From the NCBI RefSeq assembly GCF_028867935.1, contig NZ_JAPQNS010000001.1, forward strand, positions 1,364,001 through 1,428,000: 64,000 bases of DNA, read 5' to 3'. The notes beneath the pieces are model-generated. The model saw only the letters and a program-made list of their open reading frames with translations. It was not told the DNA's origin and made no database searches. How positions within the stretch are numbered: position 1 is the first letter of the stretch; every line of letters begins with the position of its first letter. Position numbers and translations under genes: made by a program. Source of the DNA: Flavobacterium sp. SUN052 (GTDB taxonomy: Bacteria; Bacteroidota; Bacteroidia; Flavobacteriales; Flavobacteriaceae). Positions 26,214 through 35,106 of this stretch are shown piece by piece.

Positions 26214-27543
26214 ATGTCAGAAATAGAATTACCCGCAGGTTGGGAGTGGAAGAACTTAGGGGAAGTTTCGCTTATCAATCCAAAGTTAACGCGCAAAGAC
26301 ATCCCGGTTGATTTACCCGTGTCTTTTCTACCGATGAGACTGGTTGAGGAAGTAAGCGGGAAATACGACCTTTCTGATATAAGACTATATAAAGAGGTAA
26401 AAAAGGGCTTCACTGCTTTCCAAGATGGAGATGTGATTTTTGCGAAAATTACTCCCTGCATGGAAAATGGCAAAATCGCAGTGGTAGAGAGCCTTGAGAA
26501 TGGGATTGGATTTGGTTCAACTGAATTTCATGTATTCCGTTGTAGTGATGAACTGGCGAACCAGTACCTGTTTTACTTCTTAGTACAAACGCAGTTCAGA
26601 AGAATAGCAGAAGGGAACATGAGCGGGGCCGTTGGGCAACGACGAGTACCAAAAGGATTTTTAGAAAGGTTTCCAATCCCCCTCCCTCCCCTACACATTC
26701 AACAGCAAATTGTAGCGAAGATTGAGGAGTTGTTTTCAGAATTGGATGCGGGTGTGCAGGAGCTACAAACCGCACTCGCCCGGTTGAAAACGTACCGGCA
26801 AGCTGTTTTGCACTATTACCTGAACAACCCCGATTGGGAGCGAGTAAAGCTGGGGGAGATAGCAAGTGTAACAGGAGGGCTTACAAAGAATAGCAAAAGA
26901 GAAGCATTACCATTACAGGTTCCATACCTACGTGTAGCAAACGTTTACGCAAATAGATTAGATCTAACTGAAATTAAAGAAATTGGAGTTTCTGAATCCG
27001 AAATTCCCCGAACATTGCTCAAACATGGTGATTTACTTGTAGTAGAGGGTAATGGCAGTATAGAGCAGGTTGGTAGAGCAGGTTGGTAGAGTAGCTTTGT
27101 GGAAAGAGGAAATCCCGTATTGCTTACATCAAAACCACCTAATCAAGATTCGTTTTGAAAATCCAGCTGCATCTAAATTTCTCCTTACTTGGCTTATTTC
27201 CCCATCAGGTCGTAAAGCTATTGAGCAACAAGCTAGCTCTACTTCTGGTCTCCATACACTAAGTATATCTAAAATAGCAGGATTAGTAATTCCCTTTCCA
27301 GACCTCTCAACCCAAAACCAAATCGTTGCGGAAATTGAAGAGCGTTTATCCGAAGCGGATGCAATGGAAACTACTATACGCAATGAGTTAAAACGCGCTG
27401 AGAATCTGCGGCAGAGTATTCTGAAACAAGCGTTTTCGGGGAAGCTGGTAACGGGTGGGTCTATTGTTCAAATAGATCAGGATACCGCAACTCAAACGAG
27501 TAACCAAATAAAGCAGGAAACCGGTCAATTAAGTATGTTTTGA
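26214..27543 (+). pseudogene. hsdS: Type I specificity subunit HsdS, frameshifted by a 13-bp tandem duplication
   Basis: The first reading frame (26214-27089, 291 residues) contains TRD1, the central conserved helix (QQQIVAKIEELFSELDAGVQELQTALARLK) and the first half of TRD2. The second (27070-27543) contains the rest of TRD2 and the distal conserved region (TQNQIVAEIEERLSEAD...LRQSILKQAFSGKLV). Removing one copy of the 13-bp unit at 27062 restores one continuous protein of about 438 residues (GNGSIEQVG joined to RVALWKEE). Everything else is intact, so the break is recent. The truncated product could still pair with a second copy through its one TRD, as known for truncated HsdS proteins that give symmetric sites. 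Either an inactivated gene, a phase-OFF state, or an assembly error. Confidence 0.9.
27062..27091 (+). repeat. 13-bp tandem duplication in hsdS
   Basis: AGAGCAGGTTGGT occurs twice in a row (27062-27074, 27075-27087) followed by AGAG. Since 13 is not a multiple of 3, one copy keeps the frame and two copies break it. Confidence 0.9.
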
Positions 27544-27564
27544 ACCCTAAATCGCATTTAATCA

Positions 27565-29277
27565 ATGAATTTTTTTGAAACAAATAATATTCTCACTTAC
27601 CAGAAACGCCTGCAAACCAATTCAAAATATAGAAAAAACAATCCTGCTGACCAAAATATTGGAAAGTTAATTGATGAAACCATTTTTACTCCTACCAACG
27701 AATGGGCTGAACTAGTATCCAAGAAAATTCCTGGTCTTCAAACAAAAAAAGATACAACTTGGAACATTAGTGGCAATCTGAAAAAATACAGTTGGGCCAG
27801 AGTATTTTTGAGCTCTATAGGAGATAGGGGTATTTATTTTACTTTGGGAGTAGATGGTTTATCTGCATCCATAGTAATTAAGATTGATTTCCAAAGAACT
27901 GGCAATCTAATTTCAGATGAACATAAGGTAAAAATCGATAGATATTTAGAAGATCATCCCGCATCTGTAAATATCAAAGCGATTGATCTAATCAATAAAG
28001 ATTGGGATTGGCTTGTAAATATATCTAAAGATTTTATTAACAAGAACTCATCTACGTTCAACCATCTGGTGGATCTTTTAGATTCTAACTGGTCACGAAA
28101 AACACAATCAAAGATAAATAACCGAGCTCTAAATATAATTCTATATGGTCCTCCAGGGACAGGAAAAACTTATGAAACAATTGATTTAGCAGTAGAAATT
28201 ATCGATCATAAACGTAGCGATAAACGTGAAGTAAATAAAGAGAGGTTTGAGAAGCTTCGAGAAGCAAAACAAATTGAGTTTGTAACCTTTCACCAAAATT
28301 ACACGTACGAGGATTTCATTGTTGGTATTAAACCAGATATAAATGGCGACAATGATCAATTGAGGTTTGAACTAAAGGAAGGAGTATTTTATCGAATTAG
28401 TAAACTAGCTCAAGCAAATTTTGAAGCAAGTCAACAAGGAGGGCAAACTGAACAAATTCCCTTTGAGGAGGTGTTCGATGAATTAATGAAACCCCTGTTG
28501 GAGAATCAAGAAATTCTATTTAGCACTGCAAGAGGTTTACCATTCAATATTATTGGTCCAACAGCTTCAGGTAAGAGTGTTCGTTTACGCGTATCTACAG
28601 GCGCGATACATGATATATCTAAAGGAACACTGAAACGGTACTTCGAAGGAGAAGAATACAATACCAATCGCCCTAGTTATTATGAACCAATCGTGAACTG
28701 GTTAAAAGAAAAAAGCAAAAGATCAATAACCTTAGCCACTCCATTAAAAAATTTCGTTTTAATTATTGATGAAATTAATCGAGCCAATATTTCCCGTGTG
28801 TTTGGTGAATTAATTACTCTACTGGAGGAAGATAAACGAATTGGCAATAAATTTTCACTTAAGATTTCATTGCCTAATGTCGGATCATTTGGAATACCAC
28901 CTAACTTGTACATAATTGGCACTATGAATACAGCAGATAAATCACTTGCGCTATTAGATATTGCCCTCCGACGACGATTTGATTTTATATATACAAAACC
29001 CGATACTACCCTATTAAGTGAATCGGTAGGGACAATACTTACTGATATAAACAAAGGGATTCGAGAGCATCATAAATCCGCAGATTTCCTGATTGGCCAT
29101 GCTTATTTTATTAATAAAACAGAGGATGAACTGCCAAGTGTATTCAATAATCGGGTTATTCCTTTACTGATGGAGTATTTTGGTGGAAATATAAAAATCG
29201 TAACAGAAATTCTTAAAAAAGCAAGAGTTAATGTAACTTCCGATAAAATAACGGATCAGTTAATTGTAACAAAATGA
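27565..29277 (+). CDS. mcrB: McrB-type AAA+ GTPase of a modification-dependent restriction system
   Basis: 570 residues. The C-terminal AAA+ motor has Walker A GPPGTGKT (K201), Walker B LIIDEINRAN (D402, E403), the McrB signature TMNTADKS (M454-N455-x-x-D458) and sensor region ALRRRFDF. The N-terminal 180 residues are a different, unrecognised domain (KRLQTNSKYRKNN..., YFTLGVDGLSASIVIKIDFQ), expected to read modified DNA. McrB hexamers use GTP and recruit McrC to cut DNA with methylated or hydroxymethylated cytosine. It starts 21 bp after hsdS and overlaps mcrC by 4 bp (ATGA). AT-rich compared with hsdM. Confidence 0.9.
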   Translation: MNFFETNNILTYQKRLQTNSKYRKNNPADQNIGKLIDETIFTPTNEWAELVSKKIPGLQTKKDTTWNISGNLKKYSWARVFLSSIGDRGIYFTLGVDGLSASIVIKIDFQRTGNLISDEHKVKIDRYLEDHPASVNIKAIDLINKDWDWLVNISKDFINKNSSTFNHLVDLLDSNWSRKTQSKINNRALNIILYGPPGTGKTYETIDLAVEIIDHKRSDKREVNKERFEKLREAKQIEFVTFHQNYTYEDFIVGIKPDINGDNDQLRFELKEGVFYRISKLAQANFEASQQGGQTEQIPFEEVFDELMKPLLENQEILFSTARGLPFNIIGPTASGKSVRLRVSTGAIHDISKGTLKRYFEGEEYNTNRPSYYEPIVNWLKEKSKRSITLATPLKNFVLIIDEINRANISRVFGELITLLEEDKRIGNKFSLKISLPNVGSFGIPPNLYIIGTMNTADKSLALLDIALRRRFDFIYTKPDTTLLSESVGTILTDINKGIREHHKSADFLIGHAYFINKTEDELPSVFNNRVIPLLMEYFGGNIKIVTEILKKARVNVTSDKITDQLIVTK

Positions 29278-30599
29278 GCAATGAACTGATTACCTTGATT
29301 GAGCATAAATCAAAACTCTTACCTAACTCGATTTACAATAATCTACAGAGGTTTGAAGAGTTTCTTGATACTATATGGAAAAGTCGTCCTCTGCTTTTTG
29401 GTGATTCAAAAAAGCAAGTATCAAAACGACAACAATTTTTCAAATTTGAAATAGTCAATGGAAAGCAATATATAAGAGCATGCAAATACGTTGGGTTCAT
29501 TCAGTTTGAAGACATTGTTATTCAGGTTATTCCTAAACTTTTTACGATTGAGCAAAGCGATAAAGCATTCAAACATTTGCAATGGTGGTTATCTTACTGT
29601 AAACGAGTCAATTTCCCTTTCGCAGAAATCATAAGTGAAACAGAATCCATCGATGAATTCCCTGAAGCTATAATCCGCTGTTTTGCTGGTTTTACATACA
29701 AACTGGTTAGTTCAACTCCTTATCACCAATACGAGGAATTTATCGAAACTGTCCCATATATGCGTGGCCGTTTAAACACGCAGCAGTACATAAACACCAG
29801 TTTAAGCACAGGAAACTGGCATCAGTTAGTATGTGATTACGAACAGTTCGTGTTTAATAATCGCTTAAACCAGATTATTAAACACGTTGCTCGTTCGCTC
29901 AGTATCGTATGTAGATCGAAGGATACCCACCGAGCCCTGGAGAAATTGATCTTTATACTGAATGAAGTAGATGATTTGCCTGCTATTGCTCAGGATTGCG
30001 ATACAATACACTTCAACCGCTTTTTCCATGAGTATGAAGTGTGTGTTGATATGTGTCGGTTCTTCCTATCCAATAGCTACTTATCTCAACCCGACACGCA
30101 CCAACGCCACTTCTGTTTTCTGTTACCGATGGATTACGTGTTTGAGGATTTTATCTTTGGTGTAACGGAAGATGTTCTACCAAAAACCATAAAAGTAGCT
30201 CCGCAAAAACAGGAGTATCTGACCAGAGAAGAGGTATTCCTCATTAAGAGTGATATGGTACTGACTTATGCCAATGAAAAACGGGTGATCGCAGATACTA
30301 AATACAAAAAACGCTGGGAGTACACTGAAGAAAATAAAGCAGGAATTACCCAAAGTGATTTGTACCAGATGGTGAGCTACTGTATTCGGCAGAATTCATC
30401 AGAAGCAGTACTCTTGTATCCTCTCCAATACGAGCAGGAACGAACAGAATCACAATTATTTCACATTGATTCTCCTCTACTTAATATAAAATCAATCTGT
30501 ATTCGTGCGGTTGATTTACCTGTAACGGGAGCAACTAAGCAGGAGATGATCAAAGAGTTAGAGGATACGTTAAAACAAGTTTTTAATCCCAATACCTAA
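29274..30599 (+). CDS. mcrC: McrC nuclease subunit
   Basis: 441 residues. The N-terminal beta-rich domain (QYIRACKYVGFIQFEDIVIQVIPK) and a middle region (YEEFIETVPYMRGRLNTQQY, CDYEQFVFNNRLNQIIKHV) are typical of McrC. C-terminal PD-(D/E)XK: D327 (KSDMVLTY) and D341-T-K343 (VIADTKYKKRWE), the McrC active site. It cuts DNA when activated by McrB. Its start overlaps the mcrB stop (ATGA) and its stop overlaps the hsdM start (TAATG), so mcrB-mcrC-hsdM is a translationally coupled unit, which joins two different restriction systems in one message. Confidence 0.92.
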   Translation: MSNELITLIEHKSKLLPNSIYNNLQRFEEFLDTIWKSRPLLFGDSKKQVSKRQQFFKFEIVNGKQYIRACKYVGFIQFEDIVIQVIPKLFTIEQSDKAFKHLQWWLSYCKRVNFPFAEIISETESIDEFPEAIIRCFAGFTYKLVSSTPYHQYEEFIETVPYMRGRLNTQQYINTSLSTGNWHQLVCDYEQFVFNNRLNQIIKHVARSLSIVCRSKDTHRALEKLIFILNEVDDLPAIAQDCDTIHFNRFFHEYEVCVDMCRFFLSNSYLSQPDTHQRHFCFLLPMDYVFEDFIFGVTEDVLPKTIKVAPQKQEYLTREEVFLIKSDMVLTYANEKRVIADTKYKKRWEYTEENKAGITQSDLYQMVSYCIRQNSSEAVLLYPLQYEQERTESQLFHIDSPLLNIKSICIRAVDLPVTGATKQEMIKELEDTLKQVFNPNT

Positions 30600-32053
30600 T
30601 GAGTAGCAGTGCTTTAGTACAGAAAGTTTGGAGTTTTTGTAATACCCTACGCGACGATGGTATGGGTTACGGTGATTACCTCGAACAGCTTACCTACCTG
30701 TTGTTCCTGAAAATGGCCGATGAGTACAGCAAACCACCTTATTTCCGCGACACTCATATTCCAAAAGAGTACAGTTGGGATAGTTTGATGGATAAGAAGG
30801 GGGCTGAACTGGAAGTGCAGTACATCCACGTACTGAACGAACTGGGGAAGCAGGAGGGAATGATCGGGCAAATCTTTTTTAAAGCGCAGAACAAGATTCA
30901 GGACCCTGCAAAACTCTTCAAGCTCTTTCAACTAATCAATGCTGAAACCTGGATTGGTTTAGATACCGATGTGAAAGGGGATATTTATGAAGGGTTGCTA
31001 GAGAAGAACGCAGAGGATACCAAATCAGGAGCAGGACAGTACTTTACCCCTCGCCCATTGATCCGTGCTATGGTTGATTGCATGCAACCACAACCCCTTA
31101 AAACCATCGCAGATCCTAGTTGTGGTACGGGTGGTTTCTTCCTGGCCGCGTATGATTTCCTTGCTAAGCAGGAATTGGATCGGGATCAGCTAAAATTCCT
31201 AAAATACGAAACCTTCCACGGTTGGGAGATCGTACCAAGCACTGCTCGATTGTGTATGATGAACCTGTTTCTGCACAACATCGGTGATCTGAACAGTGAT
31301 CCACCCATTGAGCGCAACGATAGCTTGATTAGTGCATCCTCCAAACGGTACGATTACGTATTAGCAAATCCACCTTTTGGAAAGAAGAGCAGCACTACTT
31401 TTACCAATGAGGAGGGTGATGAAGAACGGGAATCCCTTACCTATCAGCGGCAGGATTTTTGGGCCACCACTTCCAACAAACAACTGAATTTCCTGCAACA
31501 CATCCGATCCATGTTGAAGATTGATGGTAAAGCAGCGGTAGTATTACCAGATAACGTATTGTTTGAAGGAGGAGCAGGTGAAGCTGTACGGAAACGCTTA
31601 TTACAAAGCACCGAGCTACATACCATTTTACGGTTACCCACCGGTATATTCTACGCGCAGGGAGTAAAAGCAAACGTGCTGTTTTTTGATAATCGCCCTG
31701 CAAGCAAAGATCCCTGGACCAAAGAAGTGTGGGTATATGATTACCGCACCAACGTAAAGCATACGCTCAAAACCAATCCGCTTCGTGTAAACCACTTAGA
31801 GGAGTTCATAAAAAGCTACAATCCAGAGAACCGCCACCAACGGGAAGAAACGGAACGGTTCCGCAAATTCAGCTATGAAGAAATCGTAGAACGGGATAAA
31901 ACGAGTTTAGATATATTCTGGTTGAAAGATGATTCCCTCGGTGATTTAGATAACCTCCCTGATCCTGATGTATTAGCACTAGATATTGCGGAAAATCTGG
32001 AAGCAGCGTTAGGGAGCTTCCGGCAGATTGTAACGCGGTTACAGGGGGTATAA
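30599..32053 (+). CDS. hsdM: Type I DNA methyltransferase subunit M (N6-adenine)
   Basis: 484 residues. N-terminal helical HsdM domain (GYGDYLEQLTYLLFLKMADEYSKPP), then the methyltransferase: GAGQYFTPRPLIRAMVD, SAM motif I DPSCGTGG (residues 172-179) and catalytic NPPF (257-260), the form used for N6-adenine methylation. A C-terminal tail binds HsdS. With HsdS it makes the modification enzyme and with HsdR the restriction complex. Adenine methylation would not trigger McrBC, so the coupled systems are compatible. Without working HsdS it cannot find its normal site. It follows mcrC by overlap and is followed by a palindromic repeat 3-50 bp downstream. Confidence 0.95.
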   Translation: MSSSALVQKVWSFCNTLRDDGMGYGDYLEQLTYLLFLKMADEYSKPPYFRDTHIPKEYSWDSLMDKKGAELEVQYIHVLNELGKQEGMIGQIFFKAQNKIQDPAKLFKLFQLINAETWIGLDTDVKGDIYEGLLEKNAEDTKSGAGQYFTPRPLIRAMVDCMQPQPLKTIADPSCGTGGFFLAAYDFLAKQELDRDQLKFLKYETFHGWEIVPSTARLCMMNLFLHNIGDLNSDPPIERNDSLISASSKRYDYVLANPPFGKKSSTTFTNEEGDEERESLTYQRQDFWATTSNKQLNFLQHIRSMLKIDGKAAVVLPDNVLFEGGAGEAVRKRLLQSTELHTILRLPTGIFYAQGVKANVLFFDNRPASKDPWTKEVWVYDYRTNVKHTLKTNPLRVNHLEEFIKSYNPENRHQREETERFRKFSYEEIVERDKTSLDIFWLKDDSLGDLDNLPDPDVLALDIAENLEAALGSFRQIVTRLQGV

Positions 32054-32056
32054 AGC

Positions 32057-32105
32057 AATGTTTGCAGTTTGCAATGCCTATATAGATGTTTGCAAATAAC
32101 AATGT
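32057..32105 (+). repeat. Dispersed palindromic repeat, copy 4
   Basis: AATGTTTGCAGTTTGCAA, then GCCTATAT, then TTTGCAAATAACAATG; arms less perfect than copy 3 but both the left arm and the loop are shared with it. It begins 4 bp after the hsdM stop and may end the restriction operon. Confidence 0.7.
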
Positions 32106-32204
32106 TGACTTTATTAGAAAAATTAGTGTATTTTTCACTCCAATATTACATATAAATAAATAAACTTAAACAAATAATAGTTTAAAAATTTTCTCGTAAA
32201 GATC

Positions 32205-34916
32205 ATGGAAGAAGCAATAGCTAGAATCATGTTTGCACATAAAAATCATAGTCAAATATTGGATTTGAGTGGTTTGAGATTGAGAGAATTACCTAAAGAG
32301 CTTGCTACACTTACCTCACTAGTTGTATTAGACTTAAGTTTTAACAGTTTAACAAGAATTCCAGAATCAATTAATAACCTTAAAAATCTAGAATCTTTAA
32401 ATTTAAGTCACAACTGTTTCACCTATATACTCGGTATAGGTTTTAGTTTCCCATGCGCTTTACCATTGACAAAGATTGATCTATCATATAATTTACTTAC
32501 TCAGATTCCTGAAGATATTTTTCATATCGAGTCTCTGGAAGAATTGATTCTTATGGGAAATGAATTGTTAAAAGATGTTCCATCTCTCATTATTGAAAGA
32601 GGTTACATTTCGATCTACAATTTCATTAATGAACTAATTCTTTCGGAAAAAACCAACTATTTACTAGAAGCAAAGCTTATTTTTGTGGGACAAGGAGAAG
32701 TTGGTAAAACATCTTTGATGAAAAGAATTATTGACCCTAAATATACATTAATTATAGGACATGAACCTACAACGCATGGAATCAACATCCAAAAATGGGA
32801 GCAAGATATTTATTTTACTGACAAAGAGTTGCTCGAAATTTTCAATGAGACAAAATATGAAGTTGATCCAGACCCTGAAGATGACTACTACAGCTACATA
32901 GATTACAACGAACCTTCACCAGATGCAATTTCAGATAAAGTAGGAAGCTATATTCATGATGATTTCGATGAGGAATATAGAAATGAATTATTTAATGTAG
33001 ATTACGGAACGTTTATCAACCCATTACATATATATTCAAAGTATTACAGGAGCGAAGAAGATATTGATGAGCTAAATTTCAAACCCGCTACTTTCAATAT
33101 CTGGGATTTTGGAGGTCAGGAGATTTACTACTCTACACATCAATTCTTTTTAACAAAAAGATCAATTTATATATTTGTTTGGGATGCTCGTAAAGAAGAA
33201 GATTACAGAAGCTTTGAGTATTGGTTCAATACAATAAATATTTTGAGTGAGAAGAGTCCGATAATTATAGTGATGAATAAATCTGATGATAGAGTAAAAC
33301 AGATAGATGAAGCGCAACTTTTGAAGAACTTTCCTAATATTATAAAATTTTGCAAAACAAGTTGTTTAACAGGGGATGGGTTATCATCATTAATTGATTC
33401 AATACACAGGTCATTTACAAAGCTTCCACATATTGGAAATAAATTACCAAATATATGGTTAACCATTAGAGAAAAGCTTAATAATACTCGGAAAGATTAT
33501 ATTCAATATGAAAGCTATCTTGAGTTATGTAGAAATTATGGAGTTGATGAAAATCGTGCTAACCTGTTGAGTAGTTATTTACACGATCTAGGAGATTTAC
33601 TCCATTTTCAAAAAGACGAACTACTCAATCAATTAGTTATTTTGAATCCCGATTGGGTAACAAATGCTTTTTACAATCTGATAGATAGTAGAAAAATTCA
33701 AAATAATTATGGAAAATTTTCTCTTAGCCAATTACCATACATCTGGAATATTAATCAGCATCCAGTATCTAAACACATCCAATTAGTACGTTTAATAGAG
33801 AATTTTGAACTTTGCTTTAATATTGTAGGCTCAAAAGATTACATTATACCAGAATTATTACCAGCAACTCCTCCTCAACATCTTGATTATCAATCTATAA
33901 ATAACGAAGCTCGATTTGAGTACAGCTTCAATTTTTTACCCTCCGGATTGATAACAAGATTTATTTGCAGAAATTTTTTGCTTATTGAAAAGAAGATATT
34001 CTGGAAAAATGGATTATTAATTAGATATGAGGATTCTTTAGCATTAATCAGTAATGATCCTTTGAACAAAAAAATAAAAATTAAAGTAAATGGAGAGTAT
34101 AAAACAGAACTACTCGGTATAATAAGGAATGAATTTAATACAATTTTTGATACATTAGGGCTTAAAGCGGATAACGATTATCATGAGATGATACCATGCA
34201 ACTGCCCTTTATGCATTACTGCAAAAGATGAATATATATATTATTTTCGTTATTCTGTATTAAAAAGATTCTTAAAAAAAGAGAAACAATCTATTGCATG
34301 CCAACACAGTACTGAGGATGTACAAATTTCTTCATTAATTAAAGGTTATGATAAAATAAAATACAGTGAAAGAATTATGGAAAACATTATTATTGCTTGC
34401 TCACAATTGCAGGGCAACCATAAATTACTTATCAATAATAAAGAGGATTCAAGAAATACTTTAATTGCGAATATTTTAAATAACAGGGGAATAATTGCAC
34501 GCGATCAAGCGCGATGGGGCAGTTCGTATACTAAAAAATCTCCCGGTGAAATCGATATAAAATTAGAAACGAGTCATGGTACAATTCTCGGAATATTTGA
34601 AGGTTTAAATTTATCCTATATAGATACCCAAAAAATTCATTTACATCTAGAAAAGATTTTTTTCTATGATCCTAATGGAACAGAAAGTAATTATATTGTT
34701 GTATACTCAGACGCAGATAATTTTATTGATCTTTGGTTGAAATATCAAAAAGTAGCTTTGAGTGCTAAGTACATCTATCAATTACATGGTGGATTTAATG
34801 ATATATCAAACGATTATCTATGCGGTGCTAATATAAAAATTGGCAAAACCACTTTTAAGGTAAACGATAAACTCAATTCAGTATACCATGTTTTTGTAAA
34901 TATGAATTTCAAATAA
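32205..34916 (+). CDS. Roco-family protein (LRR-Roc-COR) with divergent nuclease-like C-terminus
   Basis: 903 residues. Leucine-rich repeats at residues 15-145 (LDLSGLRLRELPKEL, LDLSFNSLTRIPESI, LNLSHN, IDLSYNLLTQIPEDI). Roc GTPase: P-loop GQGEVGKTS (K168), G3 WDFGGQE (D301), G4 NKSD (N358). Between P-loop and G3 there are about 130 residues, with a very acidic insertion (DPDPEDDYYSYIDYNEPSP) not seen in usual Roc domains. COR domain from about residue 410 (SYLHDLGDLLHFQ, LVILNPDWVTNAFYNLID). A CPLC pair at about 665 precedes a C-terminal domain with GEIDIKLE (E782, D784) and GIFEGLNL (E799), reminiscent of PD-(D/E)XK but lacking the usual Lys. Very AT-rich. It probably acts as a GTP-switched sensor-effector; a role in defence is inferred from position. 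Confidence 0.82.
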   Translation: MEEAIARIMFAHKNHSQILDLSGLRLRELPKELATLTSLVVLDLSFNSLTRIPESINNLKNLESLNLSHNCFTYILGIGFSFPCALPLTKIDLSYNLLTQIPEDIFHIESLEELILMGNELLKDVPSLIIERGYISIYNFINELILSEKTNYLLEAKLIFVGQGEVGKTSLMKRIIDPKYTLIIGHEPTTHGINIQKWEQDIYFTDKELLEIFNETKYEVDPDPEDDYYSYIDYNEPSPDAISDKVGSYIHDDFDEEYRNELFNVDYGTFINPLHIYSKYYRSEEDIDELNFKPATFNIWDFGGQEIYYSTHQFFLTKRSIYIFVWDARKEEDYRSFEYWFNTINILSEKSPIIIVMNKSDDRVKQIDEAQLLKNFPNIIKFCKTSCLTGDGLSSLIDSIHRSFTKLPHIGNKLPNIWLTIREKLNNTRKDYIQYESYLELCRNYGVDENRANLLSSYLHDLGDLLHFQKDELLNQLVILNPDWVTNAFYNLIDSRKIQNNYGKFSLSQLPYIWNINQHPVSKHIQLVRLIENFELCFNIVGSKDYIIPELLPATPPQHLDYQSINNEARFEYSFNFLPSGLITRFICRNFLLIEKKIFWKNGLLIRYEDSLALISNDPLNKKIKIKVNGEYKTELLGIIRNEFNTIFDTLGLKADNDYHEMIPCNCPLCITAKDEYIYYFRYSVLKRFLKKEKQSIACQHSTEDVQISSLIKGYDKIKYSERIMENIIIACSQLQGNHKLLINNKEDSRNTLIANILNNRGIIARDQARWGSSYTKKSPGEIDIKLETSHGTILGIFEGLNLSYIDTQKIHLHLEKIFFYDPNGTESNYIVVYSDADNFIDLWLKYQKVALSAKYIYQLHGGFNDISNDYLCGANIKIGKTTFKVNDKLNSVYHVFVNMNFK

Positions 34917-35048
34917 AGTATTTTTAGTAAATAATAAAGGCATATTCAAATCATCTACCAAAATAAAGGCACTTAGCAACTATGATAATCATTTGAAATA
35001 CTTATCGAGAACTAGGTTTTAATATATAAATTTTTCTTAGAAATAAAA

Positions 35049-35097
35049 ATGTTTGCAGCTTGCAAGCTCCTTAATGTACTTTACTAACTGCAAACAT
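35049..35097 (+). repeat. Dispersed palindromic repeat, copy 5
   Basis: ATGTTTGCAG (35049-35058) and CTGCAAACAT (35088-35097), perfect 10-bp arms with a 29-base spacer; inside the left arm the core TTTGCAGCTTGCAA. It lies between the convergent Roco and integrase genes, where it could terminate both. Confidence 0.7.
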
Positions 35098-35106
35098 CCC
35101 TATCTC

